This document shows, piece by piece, positions 1 through 6,312 of a DNA stretch of 8,225 nt (position 1 is its first letter; every line of letters starts with the position of its first letter). A program made the translations under genes and the position numbers. A model generated the notes under the pieces. It did not search any database. It had not been told where the DNA came from and saw only the letters and a list, made by a program, of their open reading frames with translations. The stretch is from assembly GCA_947632255.1 (NCBI GenBank), contig CANROL010000045.1, forward strand, positions 1-8,225, written 5' to 3'. This stretch comes from an uncultured Bacilli bacterium. GTDB lineage: Bacteria > Bacillota_I > Bacilli_A > RF39 > UBA660.

Positions 1-65
1 ACCACCCCTTTAGTTAATATATTTATTTTATTAACAACCCCCCCCCAGGCGTAAATTTGTTCCAT
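1..65 (-). CDS. 5' end of an unidentified gene, cut by the left window edge
   Basis: An ATG at 65-63 opens a frame that stays open to the window edge and reads MEQIYAWGGVVNKINILTKGV. It is preceded by AGGAGAG (78-72) six bases upstream, a strong ribosome site, and by a good promoter at 145-173. The 21 residues are too few to name a family. Codons 7-10 are TGG GGG GGG GTT, giving nine consecutive G on the coding strand, which is striking in so AT-rich a genome where GGT or GGA would be expected for glycine. Loss of one G would stop the frame at codon 14 and gain of one at codon 12, so tract length decides expression. The start and direction are well supported; the product is unknown. Confidence 0.65.
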   Translation of the reverse strand, partial: MEQIYAWGGVVNKINILTKGV

Positions 66-144
66 TTCTATCTCTCCTATTCTTTGATTTTTTCATAGAT
101 TTGTGAATTATTTTACCTACTTCATCTATCTTTTAACTATCCTA

Positions 145-173
145 ATATTAGCATTTTTTTATGTCTTTTGCAA
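145..173 (-). promoter_or_regulatory. Sigma-A-type promoter of the left-edge gene
   Basis: On the minus strand TTGCAA (173-168) is followed by a 17-base spacer and TAATAT (150-145). TGC sits directly before the -10 hexamer, giving an extended -10. The predicted start is near 138, leaving a leader of about 72 nt before the ATG at 65. The -35 lies just downstream of the terminator of the thioredoxin-like gene. Confidence 0.6.
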
Positions 174-180
174 GTACTTA

Positions 181-208
181 AATAAAAAAACTGATTAGCA
201 ACCAGTTT
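181..208 (-). terminator. Intrinsic terminator overlapping the end of the thioredoxin-like gene
   Basis: On the minus strand the arms AAACTGGTT (208-200) and AATCAGTTT (196-188) pair over nine positions with one G-U wobble and a three-base loop, followed by a T-rich run to 181. The last codons and the TAA (197-195) lie inside the hairpin. Confidence 0.75.
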
Positions 209-926
209 CTTTATCACATGAATTATCTTCAACTTTTTTAAACATATCTGTAAAGATATTTGTTAATTCTTTTTTCTCATCATCATTTAAGCCTAAATAT
301 GGATCTGTTTGAGATTCTACAGTTCCTTCATGGAAACCTACTATTTCTCCATTATTTAAAGCAACTACTGTTGGAGCATATAATCTTTTTTCTTTAGTAT
401 CATATTCTTTTTTATCACTTGTTATTTTATAATCAGATAAATAATCTTCTAAAATATCTAATATTTCATAATAAGCTTCTGTTCCTTCTTTAGTTTGATT
501 TAATTTTTTATTTTTAACTTCATAACTAGAACGAATATCTAAAACATCAACATAATATATATTTTTAATATTATTATCTTTAGCGGTATTAATTAGTGTT
601 TCAACTAAACTGCGGCACCATGGACAACTATTAAAACCAAAGTAAACAACACCTGTACCATTATTTAAAATGTCAATTATATCAGCATCACTTTTAATAG
701 TTACTAAATTTTTATCGGGAATAGTAACACTTAAATATTCTTTATCACTACTATTTTTAGTCCCATTTAAGCTTTCATAAGCTTCTTTAAAAGCTTTTTC
801 ATCTTCAGTAATAACAATTTCTTCTTCTTGAGGCTTTTTATCTTTGTAATCTAAATAAAACTTAATGCCTATAGCCCCGACTAGTATAACTGCTAAAACT
901 AACCCAATAATTCTTTTCTTATCCAT
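195..926 (-). CDS. Membrane-anchored thioredoxin-like protein (CPWC)
   Basis: A 243-residue protein with an N-terminal membrane anchor (about residues 6-24, after MDKKR) and no lipobox cysteine, so the rest is probably extracytoplasmic. A charged linker leads to a thioredoxin fold: a strand VVYFGF at 93-98, the redox motif C101-P-W-C104, and the cis-proline motif YAPT (Pro185). In ordinary thioredoxin about 40 residues separate the second cysteine from the cis-proline. Here there are about 80, with an acidic/lysine-rich helical insert at about 130-180. The C-terminus carries two more cysteines (C237 and the final residue C243). It resembles bacteriocin-accessory or TlpA-like thiol-disulfide proteins in Gram-positives, but I cannot name the subfamily. 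A role in disulfide exchange at the cell surface is inferred. Its ATG has AGGTGAT upstream, and it has its own promoter and terminator, so it appears monocistronic. Confidence 0.85.
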   Translation of the reverse strand: MDKKRIIGLVLAVILVGAIGIKFYLDYKDKKPQEEEIVITEDEKAFKEAYESLNGTKNSSDKEYLSVTIPDKNLVTIKSDADIIDILNNGTGVVYFGFNSCPWCRSLVETLINTAKDNNIKNIYYVDVLDIRSSYEVKNKKLNQTKEGTEAYYEILDILEDYLSDYKITSDKKEYDTKEKRLYAPTVVALNNGEIVGFHEGTVESQTDPYLGLNDDEKKELTNIFTDMFKKVEDNSCDKETGC

Positions 927-944
927 ATTACATCACCTAAAATA

Positions 945-973
945 ATTTTAAAGCATTTTAAGCGTTATTGCAA
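945..973 (-). promoter_or_regulatory. Promoter of the thioredoxin-like gene
   Basis: On the minus strand TTGCAA (973-968), a 17-base spacer and TAAAAT (950-945). The predicted start near 938 gives a leader of only about 12 nt, just containing the AGGTG ribosome site. A perfect 13-bp palindrome (938-950, TAAAATAATTTTA) covers the -10 and start region and could be an operator, though in such AT-rich DNA it may be chance. Confidence 0.55.
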
Positions 974-974
974 T

Positions 975-997
975 AAAAAAAGTCAAAAATTGACTTA
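975..997 (-). terminator. Intrinsic terminator after the 49-residue membrane protein
   Basis: The seven-base arms AAGTCAA and TTGACTT (980-986 and 990-996) enclose three bases. On the minus strand the hairpin is followed by a T run (979-975). The A run after the stop codon at 1002 could extend the stem. The plus-strand copy is also followed by T residues, so it could work in both directions, but no plus-strand gene ends here. Confidence 0.65.
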
Positions 998-1001
998 TTT
1001 T

Positions 1002-1151
1002 TTAGAAAAAACGGACATAAATAGTAACAATACAAACAATTAATAAAACTACTAATAAACCAATGATAATAGTATTATTACGATTATTTAATTTTTTATA
1101 ATGTAATATTTCTTCATTAACATTTAATTCTTTTTCTTTATTCTCTTCCAT
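1002..1151 (-). CDS. Small single-pass membrane protein, 49 aa
   Basis: A short frame from ATG (1151-1149) to TAA (1004-1002). The first half is charged and soluble (MEENKEKELNVNEE, then about residues 15-26 rich in K, N and R). A hydrophobic helix fills about residues 27-45 (TIIIGLLVVLLIVCIVTIYV), and the protein ends RFF. The layout suggests a C-terminally anchored protein with its acidic N-terminus in the cytoplasm. AAGGTG lies six bases before the ATG, a consensus TATAAT lies upstream and a terminator follows at once, which together argue for a real gene rather than a chance frame. No family is recognised. Small membrane proteins of this kind may regulate transporters or envelope enzymes, but nothing here identifies a partner. 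Confidence 0.7.
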   Translation of the reverse strand: MEENKEKELNVNEEILHYKKLNNRNNTIIIGLLVVLLIVCIVTIYVRFF

Positions 1152-1170
1152 ATTCTTCACCTTTAATACT

Positions 1171-1201
1171 ATTATAAAGCAAAAATACGGGAATATGTAA
1201 A
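1171..1201 (-). promoter_or_regulatory. Promoter of the 49-residue membrane protein gene
   Basis: On the minus strand a perfect TATAAT (1176-1171) lies about 20 bases before the start codon. The best -35 is weak: TTTACA (1201-1196) at 19-base spacing, or TTACAT at 18. A consensus TTGACA further upstream (1222-1217) is 40 bases from this -10, too far to pair with it. Confidence 0.45.
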
Positions 1202-1251
1202 TATTTTTTTAATTTTTGTCAAATTAATGTCTAAATATTTATTGTTTTAAG

Positions 1252-1280
1252 TAGACAAATAACTAAAATAATAGTATAAT
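1252..1280 (+). promoter_or_regulatory. Promoter of the RNase J gene
   Basis: TAGACA (1252-1257), a 17-base spacer and a perfect TATAAT (1275-1280). The predicted start near 1287 gives a leader of about 40 nt with AAAGGAAG (1315-1322) before the ATG at 1328. Confidence 0.65.
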
Positions 1281-1327
1281 GTTTATCAGTTATGAACTTT
1301 ATCTTTTTTATTTGAAAGGAAGATTGT

Positions 1328-3004
1328 ATGAAAAATGATAATATAACTACGTCTATCGTGGCTTTAGGTGGTTTAGGCGAAGTTGGTAAAAACATGTATG
1401 TTATTACGCATAACAATGAAATATTAATAATAGATGCGGGTGTCATGTTTCCTGAGGATGATTTACTAGGTGTTGACTATGTTATTCAAGATATATCTTA
1501 TTTAAAACAAAATGAAGATAAAATTAAAGGTTTAATTATTACTCATGGTCATGAAGATCATATTGGAGGTATATCTTTCTTACTTAACAGTGTTAATATT
1601 CCTAAAATATATGCTTCAAAAATTGCTAATGATTTAATAGTTAAAAAATTAATAGATCGAAATATTAATTATCAAAATATGGAAATAGTTACCGAAGATT
1701 CTATTATTAAAACCAAATATTTTACAGTAGAATTTGTTTGTACTACTCACTCTATCCCAGGTTCTTTTGCCGTATGCGTGCATACTCCAAATGGAACAAT
1801 TTTTGAAACTGGGGATTTTAAATTTGATTTAACACCCATTGGTCCAGTTGCTAATATTCATAAAATGGCCGAGATTGGGCGTAAAGGAGTAACCCTTTTA
1901 TTAAGTGATTCTACTAATGCCATGCAACCGGGATTTTCGAAAAGTGAATCAAGTGTTGATGAAGCTCTAAATGATATTGTCTCAAGACATTTTGGAAGAG
2001 TTATTATTGCCACATTTGCTTCTAATATTTATCGTATTAAACATATTGTCGAAACTTGTCGTAAAAATAACCGCAAAATAATTATCTTTGGTCGTTCAAT
2101 GGAAACAAGTATTGAACTAGCCATGAACAATGGTTTAATTGAAGATAAATCAATTATTATTGATAGTAATCAAGCTAAAAGTTTAAAGAAAAATGAAATT
2201 TGTATTTTATGTACGGGTACTCAAGGTGAACCTCTTGCTGCTTTATCGCGTATAGCGAGTGGTATTCATAAACAAATAACTTTAATGCCTGATGATTTAG
2301 TAGTCTTTTCTTCATCACCTATTCCTGGAAATGCTGCTAGTATTAATCGAATAATTAATAAATTATATTTAAAAGGTGTTAAAGTTTATACAAATAAAAC
2401 TTTTAATGATGTTCATACTTCTGGACATGCTAAAGAAGAAGAATTAAAATGGATGCTTAGAATAATTAATCCTAAATATTTTATGCCCATGCATGGGGAA
2501 TACCGGATGTTAAAAGCTCATGGGGAAATCGCCGAGGCTTGTGGTATTCCTAAAGAAAATATCTTTATTTGTAAAAATGGCGATGTTATAAATCTTAATC
2601 ATGGTGTGGTATCTCGTGGGGAAACAGTTAAAAATGGCGATGTTTATGTTGATGGCTCTCGTATTGGGGATATCGGTTCCCAAGTCATAAAAGATCGTAA
2701 ACTTATGAGTAGTGATGGTATTTTAGTTACAATCTTAAATATTAATACTTTAACTAGACAATTATTAATTAAACCAAATGTTACTACAAGAGGCTTTATC
2801 ATGGTTAATGAAAACCCTGAACTAATAAGTAAAATTGAACATAAAATAACGGAAATTGTTAATAAAACTTTAAGTATGGGACCATATAATTATACTGATT
2901 TAAAAAATCAAATTATTTTAGAATTATATCCTTTTATAAATGAATTAACAGGTCGTCGTCCTATCATCTTACCAGTTATCATGGAAGTAAATAGAACTAG
3001 TTAA
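1328..3004 (+). CDS. rnj: Ribonuclease J (RNase J1-like), metallo-beta-lactamase fold
   Basis: A 558-residue protein, close to the usual length of about 555. RNase J degrades and matures RNA with 5'-3' exonuclease and endonuclease activity in the cytoplasm of Gram-positives. The N-terminal beta-lactamase part opens with GGLGEVGKNMY (14-24) and carries the zinc motif H73-G-H75-E-D77-H78. Further ligand motifs are TTHSIPG (H141) and TGDFKFD (D163). The beta-CASP part (about 210-370) includes the 5'-monophosphate-pocket loop SSSPIPGN (328-335) and HTSGHA (363-368). MPMHGEYR (H389) supplies the late ligand, and a C-terminal dimerisation region follows, ending PIILPVIMEV as in the family. The catalytic set is complete, so this looks like the active J1 type rather than a degenerate J2. 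The family start motif sits at the expected distance from this ATG. No terminator follows: the gene ends back to back with the convergent ligase gene. Confidence 0.97.
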   Translation: MKNDNITTSIVALGGLGEVGKNMYVITHNNEILIIDAGVMFPEDDLLGVDYVIQDISYLKQNEDKIKGLIITHGHEDHIGGISFLLNSVNIPKIYASKIANDLIVKKLIDRNINYQNMEIVTEDSIIKTKYFTVEFVCTTHSIPGSFAVCVHTPNGTIFETGDFKFDLTPIGPVANIHKMAEIGRKGVTLLLSDSTNAMQPGFSKSESSVDEALNDIVSRHFGRVIIATFASNIYRIKHIVETCRKNNRKIIIFGRSMETSIELAMNNGLIEDKSIIIDSNQAKSLKKNEICILCTGTQGEPLAALSRIASGIHKQITLMPDDLVVFSSSPIPGNAASINRIINKLYLKGVKVYTNKTFNDVHTSGHAKEEELKWMLRIINPKYFMPMHGEYRMLKAHGEIAEACGIPKENIFICKNGDVINLNHGVVSRGETVKNGDVYVDGSRIGDIGSQVIKDRKLMSSDGILVTILNINTLTRQLLIKPNVTTRGFIMVNENPELISKIEHKITEIVNKTLSMGPYNYTDLKNQIILELYPFINELTGRRPIILPVIMEVNRTS

Positions 3005-3865
3005 TTATTTTAAAGAAGGATGTCTTAATTTCCCATCTTTAGTTCTTTCTAAATAAGTTACTGTAACTATAATATTAGGAGTTATAAAAACTCCATCTTC
3101 GTGAAAGTTAAGAAATTTATTCTTAACTTTTTTAGCTTTTAAAATTTTTAACATTAAAGGATTATTTGCACTTATACTAATACTTCCAACATAATATAAT
3201 TGGTTATCTTTATATTCCCCTAAAAATAAACTATACTTTTCTTTTTTAAAAGTATAACCATGAATAACAAATTCCTTATCTTTAATATTTTTAATTTTAA
3301 TCCAAGTATCTACCCTTTTATTAGGTATATATATACTATCTTTTTCTTTAGCAACAATTCCTTCTAAATTAAGTTTTTTTATTTTATTAAATAATTTAAT
3401 CCCATTTAAATAATATTTAGTCTTAATAAAATACATAGTATCGGGATATTTATTTAAAATATCTTTTCTTTTAATTAAAGGTAAATTAATTAATTCTTTA
3501 TTTTCATATAAAATATCAAAACAAATAAAATAAACTGGTATTTCTTCTAATATTTGATCATCAATATTTTTAAGACGACTTCTTTTTTGGAGTTTTTGAA
3601 AACTAGGTTTCCCCTTATCTAAAGCTATTATTTCCCCATCAAAGATTATTTCTTTATGATGAGCTATCTTTTTTAAAGCACTTAACTCTGGATACATTTT
3701 ACTCATGTCTTTGCCATTACGACTTATTATTTTAATACTTTTATTACTTACATGGATTAAAGCTCTTATCCCGTCAAATTTTATTTCATATAAATATTTA
3801 TTATCATTAAATGGTTTATCTATTTCTTTTAAAAGCATTGGTCTAATATCTTTATTATTAAACAT
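3005..3865 (-). CDS. ligD: ATP-dependent DNA ligase of NHEJ (LigD ligase domain only)
   Basis: A 286-residue stand-alone ligase that seals DNA ends, predicted to act with the Ku encoded just upstream. Nucleotidyltransferase motifs appear in order: motif I EIKFDGIR with the adenylated Lys29, a following RNG at 49-51, motif III FDGEI (75-79), IIIa FICFDILY (113-120), motif IV LEGIVAK (167-173) and motif V WIKIK (188-192). An OB-fold region (about 195-286) ends with GKLRHPSLK. The polymerase/primase and 3'-phosphoesterase domains found in multidomain LigD proteins are absent. Family members usually continue past the terminal motif with a GLREDK-like tail; here the frame stops at SLK, exactly where the convergent rnj gene ends. 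The ATG overlaps the end of ku by eight bases, implying translational coupling. No terminator is visible after the stop. Confidence 0.93.
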   Translation of the reverse strand: MFNNKDIRPMLLKEIDKPFNDNKYLYEIKFDGIRALIHVSNKSIKIISRNGKDMSKMYPELSALKKIAHHKEIIFDGEIIALDKGKPSFQKLQKRSRLKNIDDQILEEIPVYFICFDILYENKELINLPLIKRKDILNKYPDTMYFIKTKYYLNGIKLFNKIKKLNLEGIVAKEKDSIYIPNKRVDTWIKIKNIKDKEFVIHGYTFKKEKYSLFLGEYKDNQLYYVGSISISANNPLMLKILKAKKVKNKFLNFHEDGVFITPNIIVTVTYLERTKDGKLRHPSLK

Positions 3866-4598
3866 TTTTTAAACTCATTTCTAAAGCCGTCATTAAATCC
3901 CTAATATTTTTCTCTTGTTTAACTTTTGGTTTCTTAATCTTTTTACCATCTAATTTATTATCTATAGCTTCTTTTACTTTTTCATAATATTCATCTTTTA
4001 ATTCTTCTGGTTTAAATTTAGTTTTTAAATTATTAATTAAACTTATGGCTAAATCTAATTCTTGTTTACTAAATTTTACTTCACTAGCTTCATCAGGAAT
4101 AATTACTTCTTTTGAAAAATATAGAGTATTCATAATTAAATTATTATTACTAATTCTTAAAATAACATAATAAAATTTTGTCCCAATAATAGTTTTAGCT
4201 AAAGCTACTTTTCCTGTTTTTTCTAAAGCGGCTTTAAAAAGACTATAAGCTTTACTTTTACTAGGAGGACTTACTACATAACTTTTTTCTAAATATATAG
4301 CATCTATTTCTTTTAAATTAATAAAACCCACAATATCAATAACTTTTTCATCTTCACTTTTTAAATTATTAAATTCTTCATTAGTTAAAGTGACATAATC
4401 ATCTTTTTTATATTCATAACCTCGTATTATATCTGGTTGTTTTACTTCTTTCTTACAATGAGGACAATATTTAATATACTTAATACGAGATAAACATTTT
4501 TTATGTAATTGATTAAAAGATATATCATTATTTTTAATAAGAGGATTTATATTTACAGGAATACTTACTAAACCAAAAGATATTGTTGTTTTTTTCAA
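3858..4598 (-). CDS. ku: Prokaryotic Ku, DNA-end-binding protein of NHEJ
   Basis: A 246-residue Ku-type protein, slightly shorter than the common 260-300. Bacterial Ku forms a homodimeric ring on broken DNA ends and recruits the LigD ligase. Recognisable parts are the start ISFGLVSIPVNI (6-17), the LHKKC segment, CPHC (45-48) with C35 nearby, the strongly conserved RGYEYKKDDYVTLT (59-72), YVVSPP (107-112), EVIIPDE (164-170) and a lysine-rich tail. The tail ends in RDLMTALEMSL (233-243), the short C-terminal motif typical of minimal bacterial Ku. The start is TTG (4598-4596): the family N-terminus begins right there, GGTGA lies six bases upstream, and the ATG and GTG just upstream run straight into TAA. 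The last eight bases overlap the ligase gene. No convincing promoter was found in the 56 bases after rny, so readthrough from rny may contribute. Confidence 0.93.
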   Translation of the reverse strand: MKKTTISFGLVSIPVNINPLIKNNDISFNQLHKKCLSRIKYIKYCPHCKKEVKQPDIIRGYEYKKDDYVTLTNEEFNNLKSEDEKVIDIVGFINLKEIDAIYLEKSYVVSPPSKSKAYSLFKAALEKTGKVALAKTIIGTKFYYVILRISNNNLIMNTLYFSKEVIIPDEASEVKFSKQELDLAISLINNLKTKFKPEELKDEYYEKVKEAIDNKLDGKKIKKPKVKQEKNIRDLMTALEMSLKNV

Positions 4599-4609
4599 TT
4601 TACTTCACC
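4599..4609 (-). promoter_or_regulatory. Ribosome site fixing the TTG start of ku
   Basis: GGTGA (4609-4605) stands six bases before TTG at 4598. The alternative ATG and GTG in this stretch are followed within three codons by an in-frame TAA, so TTG is the only usable start that retains the conserved N-terminus. Confidence 0.65.
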
Positions 4610-4642
4610 ATTATTAGCATATCTTAATTTACTAAATATATA

Positions 4643-4668
4643 CAAAAAAAGAAACTATTTAGCTTCTT
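4643..4668 (-). terminator. Intrinsic terminator overlapping the end of rny
   Basis: On the minus strand the arms AAGAAGCT (4668-4661) and AGTTTCTT (4656-4649) pair over eight positions with one G-U wobble and an AAAT loop, followed by a T run to 4643. The final codons and TAG (4657-4655) are inside the hairpin. The stem is AT-rich, so some readthrough into ku is plausible. Confidence 0.65.
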
Positions 4669-6208
4669 CAATAGCTCTAGTTTCTCTTATAACATTTATT
4701 TTAATAGTTCCAGGATATTGCATTTCTGATTCAATTTTTTCTTTAATATCTCTAGCCATTTTATAACTTGCGGCATCATCAATTTCTTCTGGTTTAACCA
4801 TAACTCTAATTTCGCGACCAGCTTGCATCGCAAAGGTTTTTTCAACTCCTGGAAAAGAATTACCTATTTCTTCTAATTGACTTAAACGTTTCATGTAATT
4901 ATCCATCGTGTCGTTTCTAGCTCCAGGGCGAGCTGCAGATAAAGTATCAGCAATCTCTACTAAAACCGAAATAACTGAATTAGCATCTTTATCCCCATGA
5001 TGTGATTCTATGGCGTTTATTACAACTTCGTCTTCATGGTATTTACGGGCTAAATCCGCGCCAATTTCCACATGACTACCTTCAATTTCAAAATCAATAG
5101 ATTTACCTATATCATGTAAAAGTCCCGCTCTTTTAGCAAGGGCGACATTCTCACCTAATTCTTGAGCCATAAGTCCTGTTAAATTAGCTACTTCAATGGA
5201 ATGTTTTAAAGCATTTTGCCCATAACTAGAACGATATTTAAGTTTACCTACTAGATTAATTAATTCAGGTTCCATTTTCCCTAATCCTAAATCATATAAA
5301 GTTTGACTACCAACTTCAGTAATTTTCGTATTAATATCTTTCGAAACTTTATCATATACTTCTTCAATTCTTGCTGGATGAATACGACCATCTTTAATTA
5401 AAGTTTCAATTGTTATTTTAGCAATTTCTCTTCTTAAAGGATCAAATGAAGATATAACGATAGCTTCAGGTGTATCATCGATTATTAAATCTACACCCGT
5501 TACCGATTCAATAGTTCTAATATTTCTTCCTTCACGGCCAATTAAACGCCCTTTCATTTCATCATTAGGCAAATCAATTGTACTAACAGTTTGTTCACTG
5601 GCTACATCCTCAGCATATCGCTCCATACTAGAAACGATTATCTGTTTAGCTTTTTCATGAGCTTCAAGTTTAGCCTGTTGTTCTTGTTCTTTAATGTATT
5701 CAACAATCTCTTTAGACATTTCACTTTCTACTCTTTTCATGATTAAATCATGAGCTTTTTCTTTCGAAAATTTAGCAATTTTCTCTAATTCTTCCAATTC
5801 TTGTTTTAGTAATTCATCCATTTTAAGTTCTTTTTCTTGTATTTCTTTTTGTTTAGCTAATAAATTATTTTCTTTTTCATCTAAATTGTTATCTTTTTTT
5901 TGTAATATTTCTTCTCTTTTATCTAAAGAAGCTTCTCTTTGTAAAAGCCTATTTTCATTTTCTTTTAATTCTGCTTTCTTTTCTTTTATTTCGCGATCAG
6001 TTTCTTGTTTTAATTTAAATGATTCTTCTTTCAATTCCATTAAAGAATCTCTTTTATGTTTATCAGCTTCTCTTTTGGCATCTTCAATTAATTTATTAGC
6101 TTTATTTTCATTCTTTGTATTCTTAATAGAATTAACTATTAAAATAATACCAATTCCAACAAAAAATCCAATTATAAGACTTAAAACGGACATTAAATTA
6201 AAATCCAT
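4655..6208 (-). CDS. rny: Ribonuclease Y, membrane-bound endoribonuclease
   Basis: A 517-residue protein, matching the usual RNase Y length of about 520. It starts mRNA decay at the membrane in Gram-positives and can associate with RNase J and other degradosome proteins. The parts in order are an N-terminal membrane helix (about 7-27), a long lysine/glutamate-rich coiled coil (about 33-200), a KH RNA-binding domain with the GRLIGREGRN loop (220-229), and an HD metal-dependent phosphohydrolase domain. The HD domain has KHS (H336), the catalytic H365-D366 in LLHDIGK, SHHGD (H403/H404) and D421 in EIADTLS. The C-terminal region ends VIRETRAIEEAK as in the family. The start is supported by AAGGAGAT (6222-6215) and by the membrane helix. 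It has its own promoter, and its stop lies inside its terminator. Confidence 0.97.
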   Translation of the reverse strand: MDFNLMSVLSLIIGFFVGIGIILIVNSIKNTKNENKANKLIEDAKREADKHKRDSLMELKEESFKLKQETDREIKEKKAELKENENRLLQREASLDKREEILQKKDNNLDEKENNLLAKQKEIQEKELKMDELLKQELEELEKIAKFSKEKAHDLIMKRVESEMSKEIVEYIKEQEQQAKLEAHEKAKQIIVSSMERYAEDVASEQTVSTIDLPNDEMKGRLIGREGRNIRTIESVTGVDLIIDDTPEAIVISSFDPLRREIAKITIETLIKDGRIHPARIEEVYDKVSKDINTKITEVGSQTLYDLGLGKMEPELINLVGKLKYRSSYGQNALKHSIEVANLTGLMAQELGENVALAKRAGLLHDIGKSIDFEIEGSHVEIGADLARKYHEDEVVINAIESHHGDKDANSVISVLVEIADTLSAARPGARNDTMDNYMKRLSQLEEIGNSFPGVEKTFAMQAGREIRVMVKPEEIDDAASYKMARDIKEKIESEMQYPGTIKINVIRETRAIEEAK

Positions 6209-6227
6209 TTTAAAATCTCCTTATCTA

Positions 6228-6241
6228 TAGATTAATATCTA
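6228..6241 (-). promoter_or_regulatory. Short inverted repeat in the rny leader
   Basis: TAGAT and ATCTA separated by four bases sit at the very start of the predicted rny transcript, just before the AAGGAGAT ribosome site. The second arm can pair instead with a third TAGAT copy next to the ribosome site. With five AT-rich pairs it is marginal as a structure and may be chance. Confidence 0.2.
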
Positions 6242-6248
6242 CAATTTA

Positions 6249-6277
6249 ATTATAAAGGTATTTTAAAATTTAAGCAA
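6249..6277 (-). promoter_or_regulatory. Promoter of rny
   Basis: On the minus strand TTGCTT (6277-6272), a 17-base spacer and a perfect TATAAT (6254-6249). The predicted start near 6242 gives a leader of about 34 nt. The -35 lies only seven bases beyond the terminator hairpin of the upstream metallopeptidase-like gene. Confidence 0.6.
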
Positions 6278-6279
6278 GT

Positions 6280-6312
6280 AAAAATTACTAAAAGTTTTTA
6301 ACTTTTAGTAAT
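6280..6312 (-). terminator. Strong intrinsic terminator of the metallopeptidase-like operon
   Basis: A perfect 13-bp stem: ATTACTAAAAGTT (6312-6300) against AACTTTTAGTAAT (6296-6284) with a three-base loop, followed on the minus strand by TTTTTACTT. The stop codon TAA (6307-6305) and the codons before it lie within the 5' arm. Confidence 0.85.

Noticed and set aside
1231..1446. Minus-strand 71-codon open frame across the rnj promoter and 5' end
   Set aside because: It runs antisense to the conserved RNase J N-terminus, has no sensible ribosome site and shows no domain; it is a shadow of rnj.
4599..4654. Promoter for ku in the gap after rny
   Set aside because: A TAATAA preceded by TGC exists, but it has no -35 partner and its start would fall inside the ku ribosome site; not called.
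5886..6230. Plus-strand 114-codon open frame rich in serine, phenylalanine and leucine
   Set aside because: It is the antisense of the lysine/glutamate-rich RNase Y coiled coil and membrane helix, which automatically gives such a composition.
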